Positions 38,438 through 50,030 of a stretch of DNA of 64,000 nt are shown piece by piece; the first letter of the stretch is position 1, and each line of letters opens with the position of its first letter. Below the pieces are notes generated by a model that searched no databases, had not been told where the DNA came from, and saw only the letters and a list, made by a program, of their open reading frames with translations. The DNA comes from Pseudomonas sp. P8_241. GTDB lineage: Bacteria; Pseudomonadota; Gammaproteobacteria; Pseudomonadales; Pseudomonadaceae. The stretch spans positions 811,001 to 875,000 of the forward strand of contig NZ_CP125377.1 in NCBI RefSeq assembly GCF_034008315.1. Reading direction: 5' to 3'. The position numbers and the translations under genes are program-made.

Positions 38438-40827
38438 CGGTTGTCCTCCAGATCCTCGGGTTTCCAGGTTTTCAACAGTAGCGCATTGCTGACCACGCTG
38501 ACGCTCGACAAGGCCATCGCCGCACCGGCCAGCACCGGATTGAGGAAGCCGAACGCCGCCAGCGGGATGCCGATCAGGTTATAAACGAAGGCCCAGAACA
38601 GGTTCTGACGAATCTTCGCGTAGGTCTTGCGGCTGATCTCCAGTGCTGCCGGCACCAGGCGCGGATCGCCACGCATCAGGGTGATCCCGGCCGCGTGCAT
38701 GGCCACGTCGGTGCCACCGCCCATGGCGATACCGATGTCGGCTGCTGCGAGGGCCGGGGCATCGTTGATGCCATCACCGACCATCGCCACCACACCGGTT
38801 TTCTTCAACGTTGCAACCGTGGCGGCTTTGTCCGCTGGCAGCACTTCGGCGTGCACGTCAGTAATGCCCAGCGCTTGGGCAACTACGTTGGCGCTGCCGC
38901 GATTGTCACCGGTCAGCAAGTGGCTGCTGATGTGGCGGACGGCGAGTTGCTGCACGGCTTGCAGCGCACCGGGTTTGAGGGTGTCACCGAAGGCGAACAG
39001 GCCCAGCACGCGCGGGTCGGGGCTTTGCTCGATCAACCAGGACAAGGTCCGGCCTTCGGTTTCCCAAGCGGTGGCCGAATCGGCCAGTGAGCCGGGTTCT
39101 AAACCGCAGTCTTGCAACAGGCGACGGTTGCCCAGCGCCAACCGACGTCCCTCAAGGGTTCCGGCAATACCGCGCCCTGTCAGGGACTGGCTGTCGGTGA
39201 CATCGGACACGCTCAAGTCGCGTTCCGCGCAGGCGTCGAGAACCGCTTTGGCCAGCGGATGCTCGCTACCGCGTTGCAGGGCACCGGCCAGTTGCAACAG
39301 GGTCGCTTCGTCACCGTCGATCGCACTCAAATGCGCGATGCGCGGTGCGCCAGACGTCAATGTGCCGGTCTTGTCGAACACCACGGCGCCGACTTCATGG
39401 GCACGCTCCAATGCCTCGGCATCTTTGATCAGAATCCCGTATCGCGCCGCGACCCCGGTGCCGGCCATGATCGCCGTCGGTGTGGCCAGCCCGAGGGCGC
39501 AAGGGCAGGCGATCACGAGCACGGCGACAGCGTTGATCAGCGCGGTTTCCATTGGCGCGCCGTACAGCCACCATCCGATCAGGGTTGCCAAGGCAATCAG
39601 CAGCACCGTGGGCACAAACACCTGGCTGACTTTATCCACCAGTTTCTGGATCGGCGCTTTCGCGGCCTGGGCGTCTTCCACCAGGCGGATGATCCGCGCC
39701 AACACGGTTTCTGCACCGAGGGCCTGGGTGCGTACCAGCAACCGGCCTTCACCGTTGATCGCGCCACCTGTGACCTTGTCACCGGGTTGTTTGGGCACCG
39801 GCAGGCTCTCACCGCTGATCAGGGCCTCGTCGGCATGGCTCTGGCCTTCGATCACTTCGCCATCCACCGGGAAGCGCTCGCCGGGTTTGACCATCACCAG
39901 GTCATGAAGGCGCAGGGCGCTGATGGCGACTTCTTGCTCGCGCCCATCGATCACCTGAATCGCCCGTTCCGGACGCAAGGCTTCAAGTGCGCGGATAGCG
40001 CTGGCTGTCTGGCGCTTGGCGCGGCTTTCGAGATATTTACCCAGCAACACCAGGGCAATCACCACCGCCGAGGCTTCGAAATACAGATGCGGCATGCGAT
40101 CGGTGGCCGTGGCCCATTCGTACACACTCAAGCCATAACCGGCGCTGGTGCCGAGGGCTACCAGCAAGTCCATGTTGCCCGCCCCGGCGCGCACGGCTTT
40201 CCACGCAGCGACATAAAACCGTGCGCCGAAGATGAATTGCACCGGCGTGGCCAGGGCGAATTGCGCCCAGGCCGGAAGCATCCAGTGCACGCCGAACGGC
40301 TGCAACAGCATCGGCAGCACCAGTGGCAAGGCGAGGGCGATGGCCATGATCAAGGCCAGACGCTCGCGGTGCAGGCGCTGTTGCTGGTTATCGGCAGGTG
40401 GGTGGTCGGCTTCCCGGACGCTGGCGGTGTAACCAGCTTTGGTCACGGCGGCGATCAGGATTTGCGGGTCGATCTGGCCGAGTAGTTCGAGGTGGGCGCG
40501 TTCGTTGGCCAGATTGACGCTGACGCTCTTCACCCCCGGCACTTTGTTCAGCGCACGTTCGACGCGACCGACGCAGGAAGCACACGTCATGCCGTCGATG
40601 CTCAATTCCAGACTGTGCTGTGGTACGCCATAACCGGCTCTTTCCACCGCCTCCATCAACGCGGGCAGGCTGCCAGAAGGCGCCTGGACTCGCGCCTGTT
40701 CAGTGGCGAGGTTGACGCTGACGGCACTGGCGCCGATGACGTTACTCAAGGCGCGTTCGACACGGCCCGCGCAACTGGCGCAGGTCATGCCGGTTATCGG
40801 CAGATCGAACGTGGTGGAATCGGACAT
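38434..40827 (-). CDS. copA: Cu+-exporting P1B-type ATPase
   Basis: A 797-residue copper pump that moves cytoplasmic Cu(I) to the periplasm. Two N-terminal HMA domains carry GMTCASC (Cys16/Cys19 in the first). The membrane metal site is [15 protein letters not shown] (CPC). The phosphorylation site is [12 protein letters not shown], with [10 protein letters not shown] and [18 protein letters not shown] in the ATP hinge. The start at 40827 (MSDSTTF) was chosen for its GGGAGTG upstream. A CueR operator lies 37 bases before the ATG, and cueR follows in the same operon. Confidence 0.97.
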   Translation of the reverse strand: MSDSTTFDLPITGMTCASCAGRVERALSNVIGASAVSVNLATEQARVQAPSGSLPALMEAVERAGYGVPQHSLELSIDGMTCASCVGRVERALNKVPGVKSVSVNLANERAHLELLGQIDPQILIAAVTKAGYTASVREADHPPADNQQQRLHRERLALIMAIALALPLVLPMLLQPFGVHWMLPAWAQFALATPVQFIFGARFYVAAWKAVRAGAGNMDLLVALGTSAGYGLSVYEWATATDRMPHLYFEASAVVIALVLLGKYLESRAKRQTASAIRALEALRPERAIQVIDGREQEVAISALRLHDLVMVKPGERFPVDGEVIEGQSHADEALISGESLPVPKQPGDKVTGGAINGEGRLLVRTQALGAETVLARIIRLVEDAQAAKAPIQKLVDKVSQVFVPTVLLIALATLIGWWLYGAPMETALINAVAVLVIACPCALGLATPTAIMAGTGVAARYGILIKDAEALERAHEVGAVVFDKTGTLTSGAPRIAHLSAIDGDEATLLQLAGALQRGSEHPLAKAVLDACAERDLSVSDVTDSQSLTGRGIAGTLEGRRLALGNRRLLQDCGLEPGSLADSATAWETEGRTLSWLIEQSPDPRVLGLFAFGDTLKPGALQAVQQLAVRHISSHLLTGDNRGSANVVAQALGITDVHAEVLPADKAATVATLKKTGVVAMVGDGINDAPALAAADIGIAMGGGTDVAMHAAGITLMRGDPRLVPAALEISRKTYAKIRQNLFWAFVYNLIGIPLAAFGFLNPVLAGAAMALSSVSVVSNALLLKTWKPEDLEDNR

Positions 40828-40856
40828 CGGTCGCACTCCCTGTAGTAGATGACCAC

Positions 40857-40887
40857 AGGATCAACCTTGCCATGCTGGCAAGGTCAA
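40857..40887 (-). promoter_or_regulatory. CueR-type operator/promoter of copA
   Basis: On the minus strand, TTGACC (-35) is followed by a 19-base spacer containing the palindrome CCTTGCCA/TGGCAAGG, then GATCCT as the -10. The over-long 19-base spacer and the palindrome position are hallmarks of MerR/CueR promoters. Confidence 0.85.
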
Positions 40888-40918
40888 GCACCAATCTGAT
40901 ATTCACCGCAGATCCAAT

Positions 40919-41007
40919 TGTAGGAGCAAGCTTGCTCGCGATGGCGGCGGCACATCCAATATGGATGTAAGTGTCAGACCGCTATCGTGAGCAGGCTCGT
41001 TCCTACA
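40919..41007. repeat. REPIN upstream of copA
   Basis: TGTAGGAGCAAGCTTGCTCG at 40919 pairs with an imperfect inverse ending TTCCTACA at 41007. The right arm has several mismatches. It lies between copA's operator and the next gene. Confidence 0.8.
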
Positions 41008-41016
41008 AGGGGTGTG

Positions 41017-41400
41017 TCAGTAGCCGAGATCGGCGCGCTTCAGGTACATCCCTTCCCGCGTCATCGCGATCCGGTACTTCAGCACATCACCCGCCCTGAG
41101 CTGGATGTCCTGAGAGCCCGGCGCGAGCATGCCCGGGTTGCATCCCGGTGCCTGGCCAGGCAGCAGTTTAAGACGCAAGGTCACATTGCCCGGCGGCAGG
41201 TTGAAAGACGTGCTTTGCTCCTGAAACAGCCGCGCCGCCAGTTGATCCTGGATGTACACGCCGATTTCGCAGCTCGTCGCAACTTCCAGCCGCTCGCGGG
41301 AAATGATCAGCACGCCATAATCCTCCCCGGCAGCATTGGCTGAGGACACCGCGGCGAAGAGGCTGAGAAAGCCAAACAGGCTGAAAGCTGACCAGCGCAT
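41017..41400 (-). CDS. Conserved secreted protein of unknown function in the copper locus
   Basis: A 127-residue protein with a signal peptide (MRWSAFSLFGFLSLFAAVSS, cleavage likely after ANA). The mature part of about 105 residues is probably an all-beta periplasmic protein with two cysteines (ATSCEIG and APGCNPG) that could form a disulfide. I chose the ATG at 41400 because AGGAG is nine bases upstream; the ATG at 41409 directly abuts that site. It lies between copA and copZ, so a copper-related envelope role is possible, but no metal motif is evident. The family is not recognised. Confidence 0.65.
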   Translation of the reverse strand: MRWSAFSLFGFLSLFAAVSSANAAGEDYGVLIISRERLEVATSCEIGVYIQDQLAARLFQEQSTSFNLPPGNVTLRLKLLPGQAPGCNPGMLAPGSQDIQLRAGDVLKYRIAMTREGMYLKRADLGY

Positions 41401-41488
41401 AGGCTGCATCTCCTGAGTTCAAGTCATTGATGGACGCAGCTTGGCCGAGGCCGGCGCCGATTGCCAGCCCGGCAGATCACTTCAGAAC

Positions 41489-41519
41489 TTGACCTTGCCA
41501 TGGTGGCAAGCTCCAGACT
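41489..41519 (+). promoter_or_regulatory. CueR-type operator/promoter of copZ
   Basis: TTGACC is followed by a 19-base spacer with CCTTGCCA/TGGCAAG and then CAGACT as the -10, the same layout as the copA operator. It ends 30 bases before the copZ start. Confidence 0.83.
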
Positions 41520-41549
41520 GCTCACAACCGTCATCCAAGGAGTCTTCCC

Positions 41550-41747
41550 ATGCAAGTGTTCAACGTTGAAGGTATGTCCTGCGGTCACTGCGTCAAGGCC
41601 ATCACTCAGGCTGTCCAGGCAAAGGACCCCGCGGCCAGCGTGCGCGTCGATCTGAAGGCCCGAGAAGTTGGCGTGGAAAGCGCGCTGACCGCTCAGCAAG
41701 TCGTCGAGGCGATTAGCGAGGAAGGCTACGCAGTAAAGCTGATCTGA
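41550..41747 (+). CDS. copZ: Copper chaperone CopZ
   Basis: A 65-residue single HMA-fold protein. The metal site is GMSCGHC (Cys11, Cys14). It carries Cu(I) in the cytoplasm and passes it to CopA and to CueR. A CueR operator precedes it; AAGGAG is present before the ATG. Its divergent orientation from the copA side gives a compact copper regulon. Confidence 0.95.
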   Translation: MQVFNVEGMSCGHCVKAITQAVQAKDPAASVRVDLKAREVGVESALTAQQVVEAISEEGYAVKLI

Positions 41748-41840
41748 TCTTTTTAATAGTTAGCGAGCTATCTTTATGTGCAAGGCGTCCATGCGCGGCT
41801 AGACTGTCGGGCTGCTGACTTCTGCCGCACTGGATGCCTG

Positions 41841-43037
41841 ATGAACTTTCGTACCATTTTGATTCTTGGCGCCTTGAGCGCGTTCGGTCCGCTGGCGATC
41901 GATTTCTATCTGCCCGCCTTTCCGGCCATGGCCCTCGCCTTCGGTACGGACGAAACACACGTTCAGATGACGCTGGCGGCGTACTTCCTCGGCCTGTCCA
42001 TTGGTCAACTGGCTTATGGTCCGGTGGCGGATCGGTTCGGGCGACGCATGCCATTGCTGGCCGGTGTCGGGCTGTTCACGGCCGCTTCCCTGGCCTGCGC
42101 TTATGCGCCGAATCTGGAGTGGCTGATCGGTGCGCGTTTCATCCAGGCGTTGGGTGGATGCGCGGGGATGGTAATTTCCCGGGCGGTGGTCAGCGATAAA
42201 TGTGATGCAGTGGGTTCGGCGAAAGTCTTTTCGCAACTCATGCTGGTGATGGGGCTGGCGCCTATCCTCGCGCCGATGCTCGGCGGGCTGTTGGTCAACA
42301 CCACAGGCTGGCAGTCGATCTTTCTTGTCCTGTCCGGTTTCAGTGCATTGGCGGGCCTGGCCATCGCCTTGGGATTGCCGGAGAGTCTGCCGGCTCACAT
42401 ACCGCGTCAACCGCTCTCGGGTGCATTGCGTCAGTACGGTCGGTTACTGGCCGATTCGGTGTACCTCGGACATGCCCTGATCGGTGGCATCGCCATCGCC
42501 GGGATGTTTTCCTACATTGCGGGCTCACCGTTCGTCTTCATCAAACTCTACGGTGTTCCGGCTGAGCATTTCGGCTGGCTGTTCGGCATCAATGCGCTGG
42601 GGTTTATTCTGGTGGCACAGATCAACGCTCGCTTGCTGACCAAACGTGGACCGGCTTTTCTGCTGGCGCGCGCGGTTTGGGTTTACCTCGGTGCCGGTTT
42701 GACCCTGCTTGCGGTCAGCGCTCTGCACCCCGAGCACCTATGGCCGCTGTTGATTCCCTTGTTCATCTGCATCGCCAGCCTCGGTTGTATCCTGCCCAAT
42801 GCCTCGGCGTGTGCCATGAACGGGCAGGGCGCCCGCGCCGGCAGTGCTTCGGCGATGCTTGGTTGCCTGCAGTTCAGTGTCGCAGCCGGCGCGGCGGCAC
42901 TGGTCGGTGTGTTGCACGACGGCAGCGCCGTGCCGATGGCAATGGTCATCAGCCTGTGTGGAATTCTGGTGGTGAGCGCGACGATGCTCACCCGACGTCT
43001 GCAAAATGCCCGGGCGCTGGCGCAAGCCCAGGTTTGA
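41841..43037 (+). CDS. Bcr/CflA family multidrug MFS transporter
   Basis: A 398-residue, twelve-span drug:H+ antiporter. LSAFGPLAIDFYLPAFPAMA (about 11-30) is the drug-transporter motif of TM1, and GQLAYGPVADRFGRRMPLL is the MFS motif A between TM2 and TM3. The start at 41841 (MNFRTIL) was chosen because it gives the family N-terminus, although the ribosome binding site is weak. The exporter's substrates are unknown. Confidence 0.9.
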   Translation: MNFRTILILGALSAFGPLAIDFYLPAFPAMALAFGTDETHVQMTLAAYFLGLSIGQLAYGPVADRFGRRMPLLAGVGLFTAASLACAYAPNLEWLIGARFIQALGGCAGMVISRAVVSDKCDAVGSAKVFSQLMLVMGLAPILAPMLGGLLVNTTGWQSIFLVLSGFSALAGLAIALGLPESLPAHIPRQPLSGALRQYGRLLADSVYLGHALIGGIAIAGMFSYIAGSPFVFIKLYGVPAEHFGWLFGINALGFILVAQINARLLTKRGPAFLLARAVWVYLGAGLTLLAVSALHPEHLWPLLIPLFICIASLGCILPNASACAMNGQGARAGSASAMLGCLQFSVAAGAAALVGVLHDGSAVPMAMVISLCGILVVSATMLTRRLQNARALAQAQV

Positions 43038-43045
43038 GTCAGCCA

Positions 43046-43219
43046 TCAGCCGGCAGCGCGCTGCGGGTGGAGATCGGGAAGTTGATGAGGGGCGTGGATG
43101 CGCGCTTCAAGGAGACGCGTGAAAGCGCGAGCTTCTGCTTCGCTGCGGAAGGTGACTGCATGCTGGTCCAGACGGACCTGCCACTGGGATTTTGCCAATT
43201 CTTTTATCAGGATCTTCAC
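43046..43219 (-). CDS. Small conserved hypothetical protein
   Basis: A 57-residue protein (KILIKELAKSQWQVRLDQ, then HAVTFRSEAEARAFTRLLEA). I chose a GTG start at 43219 because AGGAG lies seven bases upstream; a longer open frame reaching 43396 has no support. I recall similar short proteins in many Pseudomonas genomes, but no function. It converges on the Bcr/CflA gene, nine bases away. Confidence 0.65.
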   Translation of the reverse strand: MKILIKELAKSQWQVRLDQHAVTFRSEAEARAFTRLLEARIHAPHQLPDLHPQRAAG

Positions 43220-43458
43220 AGCTGATCTCCTCTCGTAAAAGACGTTCACGCAAAAGACTGCCTCGCAGGAGATTCGATTGTAGTCCTGAATACGAGCACC
43301 AATGTGACAAGGATCAACTGTCGGACTGACGGTTTGTAACGAAAAAAAACACTCTTTTTCGGCCGTATGAATCGCAGCCGCGTGCGACCGGAGCATCCCG
43401 GTCGCACACGGCGTAAACGTAGCGAGTGATGAAAATCGCGACCGATTTCTTCAGCGCT

Positions 43459-44472
43459 TCAGAACCCTTCCAGCACAATCTTGCCCTTGGATTTTCCGCT
43501 TTCCAGCAGCGCATGGGCTCGGCGCAGGTTCGTGGCATTGATCGTGCCGAAGTGTTCCCCGACCGTGGTTTTCAGTGTACCGGCGTCAATCAACTGGGCG
43601 ACTCGGTTAAGCAGTTTGTGCTGCTCGATCATGTCGTCGGTTTCAAACAGCGAGCGGGTGTACATGAACTCCCAGTGCAACGACAGGCTCTTGCGTTTGA
43701 GCTTGGTCACGTCCAGCGACTTGGGATCATCGATCAGCGCCAGTTTGCCTTGGGGCGCCAATGCCTCGACCAGTTGATCCAGGTGCTGGTCGGTCTGGGT
43801 CAGGCTGGCAACGTGGGTCACCTGATCAATGCCGGCCTGTTTGAGTGCTTCGCTCAAGGGCAGGTTGTGATCGATGACCAGATCGGCGCCAAGTGCTTTC
43901 ACCCAGCTCTGGGTTTGCGGTCGCGAAGCGCTGCCGATGACGGTCAGACCGGTGAGTTGTTTGGCCAGTTGCACCAGAATCGAACCCACGCCGCCTGCGG
44001 CACCGACGATCAGCAAACGCTGGCCTTCGTCGGTTTCTCCTTCGCGCACTTGCAGGCGTTCGAACAGCAGTTCCCAGGCGGTAATGGCGGTCAACGGCAG
44101 CGCGGCGGCTTCGGCGAAGCCGAGGGTTTTCGGCATATGCCCAACAATGCGTTCATCCACCACGTGCAGTTCGCTGTTGCCGCCAGCGCGAGCGATGGAA
44201 CCGGCGTAGAACACCTTGTCGCCGGCCTTGAACAACGTGACTTCGCTACCGACGGACTTGACCACGCCGGCCACGTCCCAGCCCAGCACCTTGGCGGCAC
44301 CGTTTTCAGGCTGGACGTTCTGGCGAACCTTGGTGTCCACCGGGTTTACGGAAATGGCTTTGACTTCCACCAGCAGGTCGCGAGTGCCGGCGACCGGTTC
44401 CGGCAGCTCGATGTCTTGCAGGGCTTTTTCGTCGCTGATCGGTAATGAGGCGTAGTAGGCAATGGCTTTCAT
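43459..44472 (-). CDS. Quinone-oxidoreductase-like zinc-type alcohol dehydrogenase
   Basis: A 337-residue medium-chain dehydrogenase/reductase. The N-terminal GroES-like domain has VNPVDTKVRQNVQPENG, and the NADP-binding Rossmann domain has LLIVGAAGGVGSILVQLAK (about 150-168). The structural-zinc cysteines of true alcohol dehydrogenases are absent, so it belongs to the zinc-free quinone oxidoreductase branch despite the common annotation. It is divergent from a LysR regulator, which probably controls it. Confidence 0.88.
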   Translation of the reverse strand: MKAIAYYASLPISDEKALQDIELPEPVAGTRDLLVEVKAISVNPVDTKVRQNVQPENGAAKVLGWDVAGVVKSVGSEVTLFKAGDKVFYAGSIARAGGNSELHVVDERIVGHMPKTLGFAEAAALPLTAITAWELLFERLQVREGETDEGQRLLIVGAAGGVGSILVQLAKQLTGLTVIGSASRPQTQSWVKALGADLVIDHNLPLSEALKQAGIDQVTHVASLTQTDQHLDQLVEALAPQGKLALIDDPKSLDVTKLKRKSLSLHWEFMYTRSLFETDDMIEQHKLLNRVAQLIDAGTLKTTVGEHFGTINATNLRRAHALLESGKSKGKIVLEGF

Positions 44473-44597
44473 GGTCAGTTCCTGAGCATTAATAAAGAAG
44501 AGATTCGATGGCGCAGATGATTAGCTATTTTTCCTGGAGATAAAACCGGCTAAAACAGCAGTCTCTTTCAATGCTTTTTTGATAATCGGTATTCTGG

Positions 44598-45527
44598 ATG
44601 CTACGTTTCGATGACTTGCAGTTGTTTGTCCGGGCGGCGGACCTGGGCAGTCTGTCTGCTGCCGCAAGGGGCATGGACATGTCGCCGGCGGTGGCCAGTG
44701 CAGCATTGAAGCGAATTGAGCAGCAACTCGGTGCCCGGTTGCTCGCCCGCTCGACCCGCAGCCTGCGCCTGACCGCCGAAGGTGAAGGCTTTCTTGAATA
44801 CGCCCGGGCAGCGTTGAGCAATCTTGACGAAGGCCGGCGTCTGTTGGCCAGCGGTCAGGATCAGGTCAGTGGCGTCTTGCAGTTATCGGCGCCGTCGGAC
44901 TTCGGGCGCAATTTGCTGTTGCCCTGGCTGGACGAGTTTCAGCGCGAGCATCCGAAACTTACCGTGCGCTTGTTGCTGGGTGACCGTATCGCTGATTTGT
45001 TTCGCCAGCCTGTGGATATTGCCCTGCGCTATGGCGAGCCGGAAGACTCCAGCCTGGTAGCCCTGCCAATCGCCCCGCAGAACCGTCGCGTGCTGTGCGC
45101 GGCGCCGGAGTACCTGGCCCGGCATGGCGAGCCGCGGCATCTGGAGCAGTTGGCGCAGCACAATTGCCTGTTGTACATGCTGGGCAGTCGCGTTCACGAC
45201 CATTGGCGTTTTCACGACGGCAAGCGAGAGGTCGGCCTGACCGTCAGCGGTGATCGTTTCAGCGACGACGCCGATGTCGTGCGGCTGTGGGCCGTGGCCG
45301 GTGCCGGTATCGCTTACAAATCCTGGCTGGATGTGGCCGGTGATGTCCTTGCCGGTCGCTTGACAGTGCTGCTGCCCGAATTGCTTTGTGAGCGTGCACC
45401 ACTGAATCTGTTGTGCGCCCATCGCGCACAATTGAGTAAGCCCGTGAACTTGTTGCGAGAAATGCTGGCCAGTCGATGCAGCCGCTTGAGCGTTCATTTT
45501 CCGGGGTTGACGGCTATCGACGATTAG
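44598..45527 (+). CDS. LysR family transcriptional regulator
   Basis: A 309-residue LTTR. The N-terminal winged HTH reads MLRFDDLQLFVRAADLGSLS with KRIEQQLGARLLARSTR after it; the C-terminal effector domain starts LQLSAPSDFGRNLLLPWLDE, as in the CrgA-like subgroup. It is divergently arranged with the quinone-oxidoreductase-like gene, 125 bp apart, the usual layout for a regulator and its target. The inducer is unknown. Confidence 0.9.
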   Translation: MLRFDDLQLFVRAADLGSLSAAARGMDMSPAVASAALKRIEQQLGARLLARSTRSLRLTAEGEGFLEYARAALSNLDEGRRLLASGQDQVSGVLQLSAPSDFGRNLLLPWLDEFQREHPKLTVRLLLGDRIADLFRQPVDIALRYGEPEDSSLVALPIAPQNRRVLCAAPEYLARHGEPRHLEQLAQHNCLLYMLGSRVHDHWRFHDGKREVGLTVSGDRFSDDADVVRLWAVAGAGIAYKSWLDVAGDVLAGRLTVLLPELLCERAPLNLLCAHRAQLSKPVNLLREMLASRCSRLSVHFPGLTAIDD

Positions 45528-45822
45528 TCGCAGGAAAATAGCGAAATTTCCTTCAGGAACTATCAGCACCCTTGGTTTGCGAAGGGCAGGAACCGGAGGT
45601 TAACCCGCCTATACTAGCGCTCGCCTCAGGTATGCAGCGTCGATCGCAATGACGAGGCCTCGCATACCCCGAGCCTGACCTCTGCAGTCGCTGCCCGTTG
45701 ATGGCTCAGGTGCGCGAAGACTTTGCCCGGGTAAAGGCGGTTTCCTCGGATTGGCCTACGACACATTACTGTTCAAGGGGTCTCTGGACAGTGGACGAAA
45801 CGATTCAACAGGGAGTGAATAC

Positions 45823-46557
45823 ATGGAACATGCACCTTGCATCAGCCAGATCGCCACATTGCTGGCTGACCCAAAGCGCAGCGCAATGATGTGGGCTTTG
45901 ATGGATGGCTCGGCGCGGCAAACCGAAGACCTGGCCTTGTTGGCCGGCCTCTCACCGTCTTCGGCCAGTGCACACCTGGGGCGTTTGTCCGCCGGAGGTC
46001 TGTTGAAAGTTGAAATCCGAGGGCGCAAGCGTTTTTTCCGCCTCTCGGCTCCGGAGGTCGGTGCGGCGATCGAAGCACTGGCCAGTGCGACGCTGGCCAG
46101 CACGCCCCAGGACATTCCGCAGATTTTCAAGCGCGCCGCTCCGCTGGCCAAACCTCAGGTGGTGCGTTCGTCATTGTTGAGCGCGCGGCTTTGCGACAAC
46201 CATTTGGGCGGGACGCTGGCTGCTGATCTGTATCAGCGTTTGCTGGATGCCGGCTGGATCGAGCAGTTCGAAAGGCGTGTGACGATCACCCTCAAGGGCT
46301 CCACCGAATTGGCAGCACGCGGTGTCTACATTCAAGCACTGGCGCATCACAACGGCAGGGCTGCGTGTGCCTGTCCTGACTGGAGTGAAAGACGTCCGCA
46401 CCTGGGGGGATCATTGGGGGCTGCGTTATTGCAGCTGTTCATGCAGTCCGGCTGGTTGACGCTACCGAACGACTCACGGGCCTTGCAGGTCACCGCCATC
46501 GGACAGCGGGAAATCCATCGGCTCGCCACACAAGGCGAACTGGAAATGGCGCTGTAG
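45823..46557 (+). CDS. ArsR-like winged-helix regulator with C-terminal Cys/His motif
   Basis: A 244-residue protein. Residues 1-90 form an ArsR-type winged HTH (ADPKRSAMMWALMDGSARQT, SPSSASAHLGRLSAGGLL). The C-terminal 150 residues carry a conserved-looking ACACPDWSERRPHLGG (about 191-206), which could bind a metal or a small molecule. The start at 45823 has AGGGAG upstream. Its TAG stop lies inside a REP element. The 295-bp region upstream holds no gene; its target is unknown. Confidence 0.8.
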   Translation: MEHAPCISQIATLLADPKRSAMMWALMDGSARQTEDLALLAGLSPSSASAHLGRLSAGGLLKVEIRGRKRFFRLSAPEVGAAIEALASATLASTPQDIPQIFKRAAPLAKPQVVRSSLLSARLCDNHLGGTLAADLYQRLLDAGWIEQFERRVTITLKGSTELAARGVYIQALAHHNGRAACACPDWSERRPHLGGSLGAALLQLFMQSGWLTLPNDSRALQVTAIGQREIHRLATQGELEMAL

Positions 46558-46605
46558 GCGCCTGGCTTGCTGGCGAAGGCGTTCACCGGCAAGCCAGGCT
46601 CTACA
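46553..46605. repeat. REP pair overlapping the regulator stop codon
   Basis: GCCTGGCTTGC and GCAAGCCAGGC form an 11-bp stem within TGTAGG...CTACA ends. The TAG of TGTAGG is the stop codon of the preceding gene, so this REP supplied the gene's end. Confidence 0.8.
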
Positions 46606-46624
46606 AAATGTAATGCGCGCAGGC

Positions 46625-48626
<2,002 letters not shown>

Positions 48627-48655
48627 ACACAATCCTGAATACGCTGAATATCAAC

Positions 48656-48745
48656 TGTGGGAGCCAGCCTGCTGGCGATAGCGGTGTGTCATTCAACAAA
48701 AAAGTCGCCTGATACACCGTCATCGCTAGCAGGCTAGCTCGCACA
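48656..48745. repeat. REPIN between the oxygenase and BMP genes
   Basis: TGTGGGAGCCAGCCTGCTGG and its imperfect inverse (CTAGCAGGCTAGCTCGCACA) flank about 50 bases. This is a variant class (GTGGGAGC) of the same REP family. Confidence 0.8.
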
Positions 48746-48767
48746 GGGTTTGTGTGGGGAGCAAAAT

Positions 48768-49850
48768 TTACTTCGGCATCTCGGCCTTCATGCCTTCCAC
48801 GTAGTAATTCATCGACGCCAGCTGCGCATTGGTCGCGCTCACGCCTGCCGGTATTTTCTCGACGCCGGCCTGATCCTTGATCGGTCCGGTAAACGGATGC
48901 AGGGCACCGCTCTTGATGTCAGCGATGATCTGCTCGGCTTCGGTTTTTACCGCAGCCGGCACCAGATCGCTGATCGGCAGTTCAACCGTGCCTTCTTTCA
49001 AGCCACCCCAGTAATCCTGGGGTTTCCAGGTATGGTCGATCAGACTTTGGGTCGCCTGGATGTAGTGTGGACCCCAGTCGTTGACGATGGAGGTCAGCAC
49101 CGCTTTGGGCCCGAAGTGCGCCATGTCCGAAGCGTAGCCCACGGCGTACACACCGCGACGCTCGGCTGCCTGGATCGGCGCCGGGCTGTCGGTGTGCTGG
49201 AACACCACGTCCACGCCCTGATCAATCAGCGCGTTGGCTGCGTCGGCTTCCTTGCCCGGATCGAACCAGGAGTTGACCCACACGACTTTGATTTCGGTGC
49301 CAGGGTTGTATTTGTTCAGAGCCAGTTGGATGGCGTTGATGTCGCGGATCACTTCCGGAATCGGGAACGAGGCGACGTAGCCGACCTTTTTGGTCTTGGT
49401 CATCTTCGCCGCAAGGAAACCGCCGACGTAGCGACCTTCATAGGTACGCGCCAGGTAGGTGCCCAGATTTTTGTCCTGCTTGTAGCCGGTGGCGTGTTCG
49501 AAGGTCACTTTGGGAAATTGTTTGGCGACCTTCAGTGTCGGGTTCATGTAGCCGAAGGACGTGGTGAAGATCAGGTCGTACTTGTCCTTGGCCATGTTGC
49601 GGATCACCCGCTCGGCATCGGCCCCTTCGGCGACGTTTTCCACATAGTTGGTGGTGATCTGGTCGCCGAATTTTTCAACCAGTTCCTTGCGCCCCTGTTC
49701 ATGCTGATACGTCCAGCCGTGGTCACCGATCGGGCCGATATAGACGAAGCCGACTTTCAGCGGGTCGGCCGCATTCGCGGTCAGACTGGCGCTCAGACCG
49801 ATGGCCGCCGCAACGGCGCAAAGCAGCTTCTTCAACGGACGTTTGTGCAT
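48768..49850 (-). CDS. BMP family ABC transporter substrate-binding protein
   Basis: A 360-residue periplasmic binding protein of the BMP/PnrA family, which binds nucleosides or purine bases. The signal peptide ends ANA; the mature part begins ADPLKVGFVYIG, followed by DHGWTYQHEQGRKEL and later FQHTDSPAPIQAAERRG. The start at 49850 has GGAG 10 bases upstream. The ATPase and permease genes of the matching importer type lie about 5 kb away (54480-58089) on the same strand, and are probably its partners. Confidence 0.9.
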   Translation of the reverse strand: MHKRPLKKLLCAVAAAIGLSASLTANAADPLKVGFVYIGPIGDHGWTYQHEQGRKELVEKFGDQITTNYVENVAEGADAERVIRNMAKDKYDLIFTTSFGYMNPTLKVAKQFPKVTFEHATGYKQDKNLGTYLARTYEGRYVGGFLAAKMTKTKKVGYVASFPIPEVIRDINAIQLALNKYNPGTEIKVVWVNSWFDPGKEADAANALIDQGVDVVFQHTDSPAPIQAAERRGVYAVGYASDMAHFGPKAVLTSIVNDWGPHYIQATQSLIDHTWKPQDYWGGLKEGTVELPISDLVPAAVKTEAEQIIADIKSGALHPFTGPIKDQAGVEKIPAGVSATNAQLASMNYYVEGMKAEMPK

Positions 49851-49954
49851 GAATTGAAACTCCATTTTGTTGTGTGGTTGGCTGGGCGCTTGGGCCTGAC
49901 AAGGCCAATGCAAAATGCTGACCAACAAGACAACAAAAGGCTTTGGACCGAGGC

Positions 49955-50030
49955 GCGGCCTTCGCGGGCAAGCCCGCTCCCACAAAAACGCCGCGATCCT
50001 TATAGGCGCGAGCCTGCTCGTGATAGGTCC
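49955..50030. repeat. REP sequences upstream of the BMP gene
   Basis: Two REP-like palindromes stand close together: TTCGCGGGCAAGCCCGCTCC (at 49961) and GGCGCGAGCCTGCTCGTGAT (at about 50005). They are of different sequence classes and are not a clean inverted pair. Confidence 0.65.

Noticed and set aside
39112..40485. 457-codon open frame antisense to copA
   Set aside because: Shadow of copA, which has all P-type ATPase motifs.
43220..43396. N-terminal extension of the small hypothetical protein
   Set aside because: The longer frame lacks a ribosome binding site, while the GTG at 43219 has a strong one.
45625..45670. Inverted repeat GGTATGC/GCATACC upstream of the ArsR-like gene as an operator
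   Set aside because: The arms are only 7 bases and far apart; too weak to call without other evidence.
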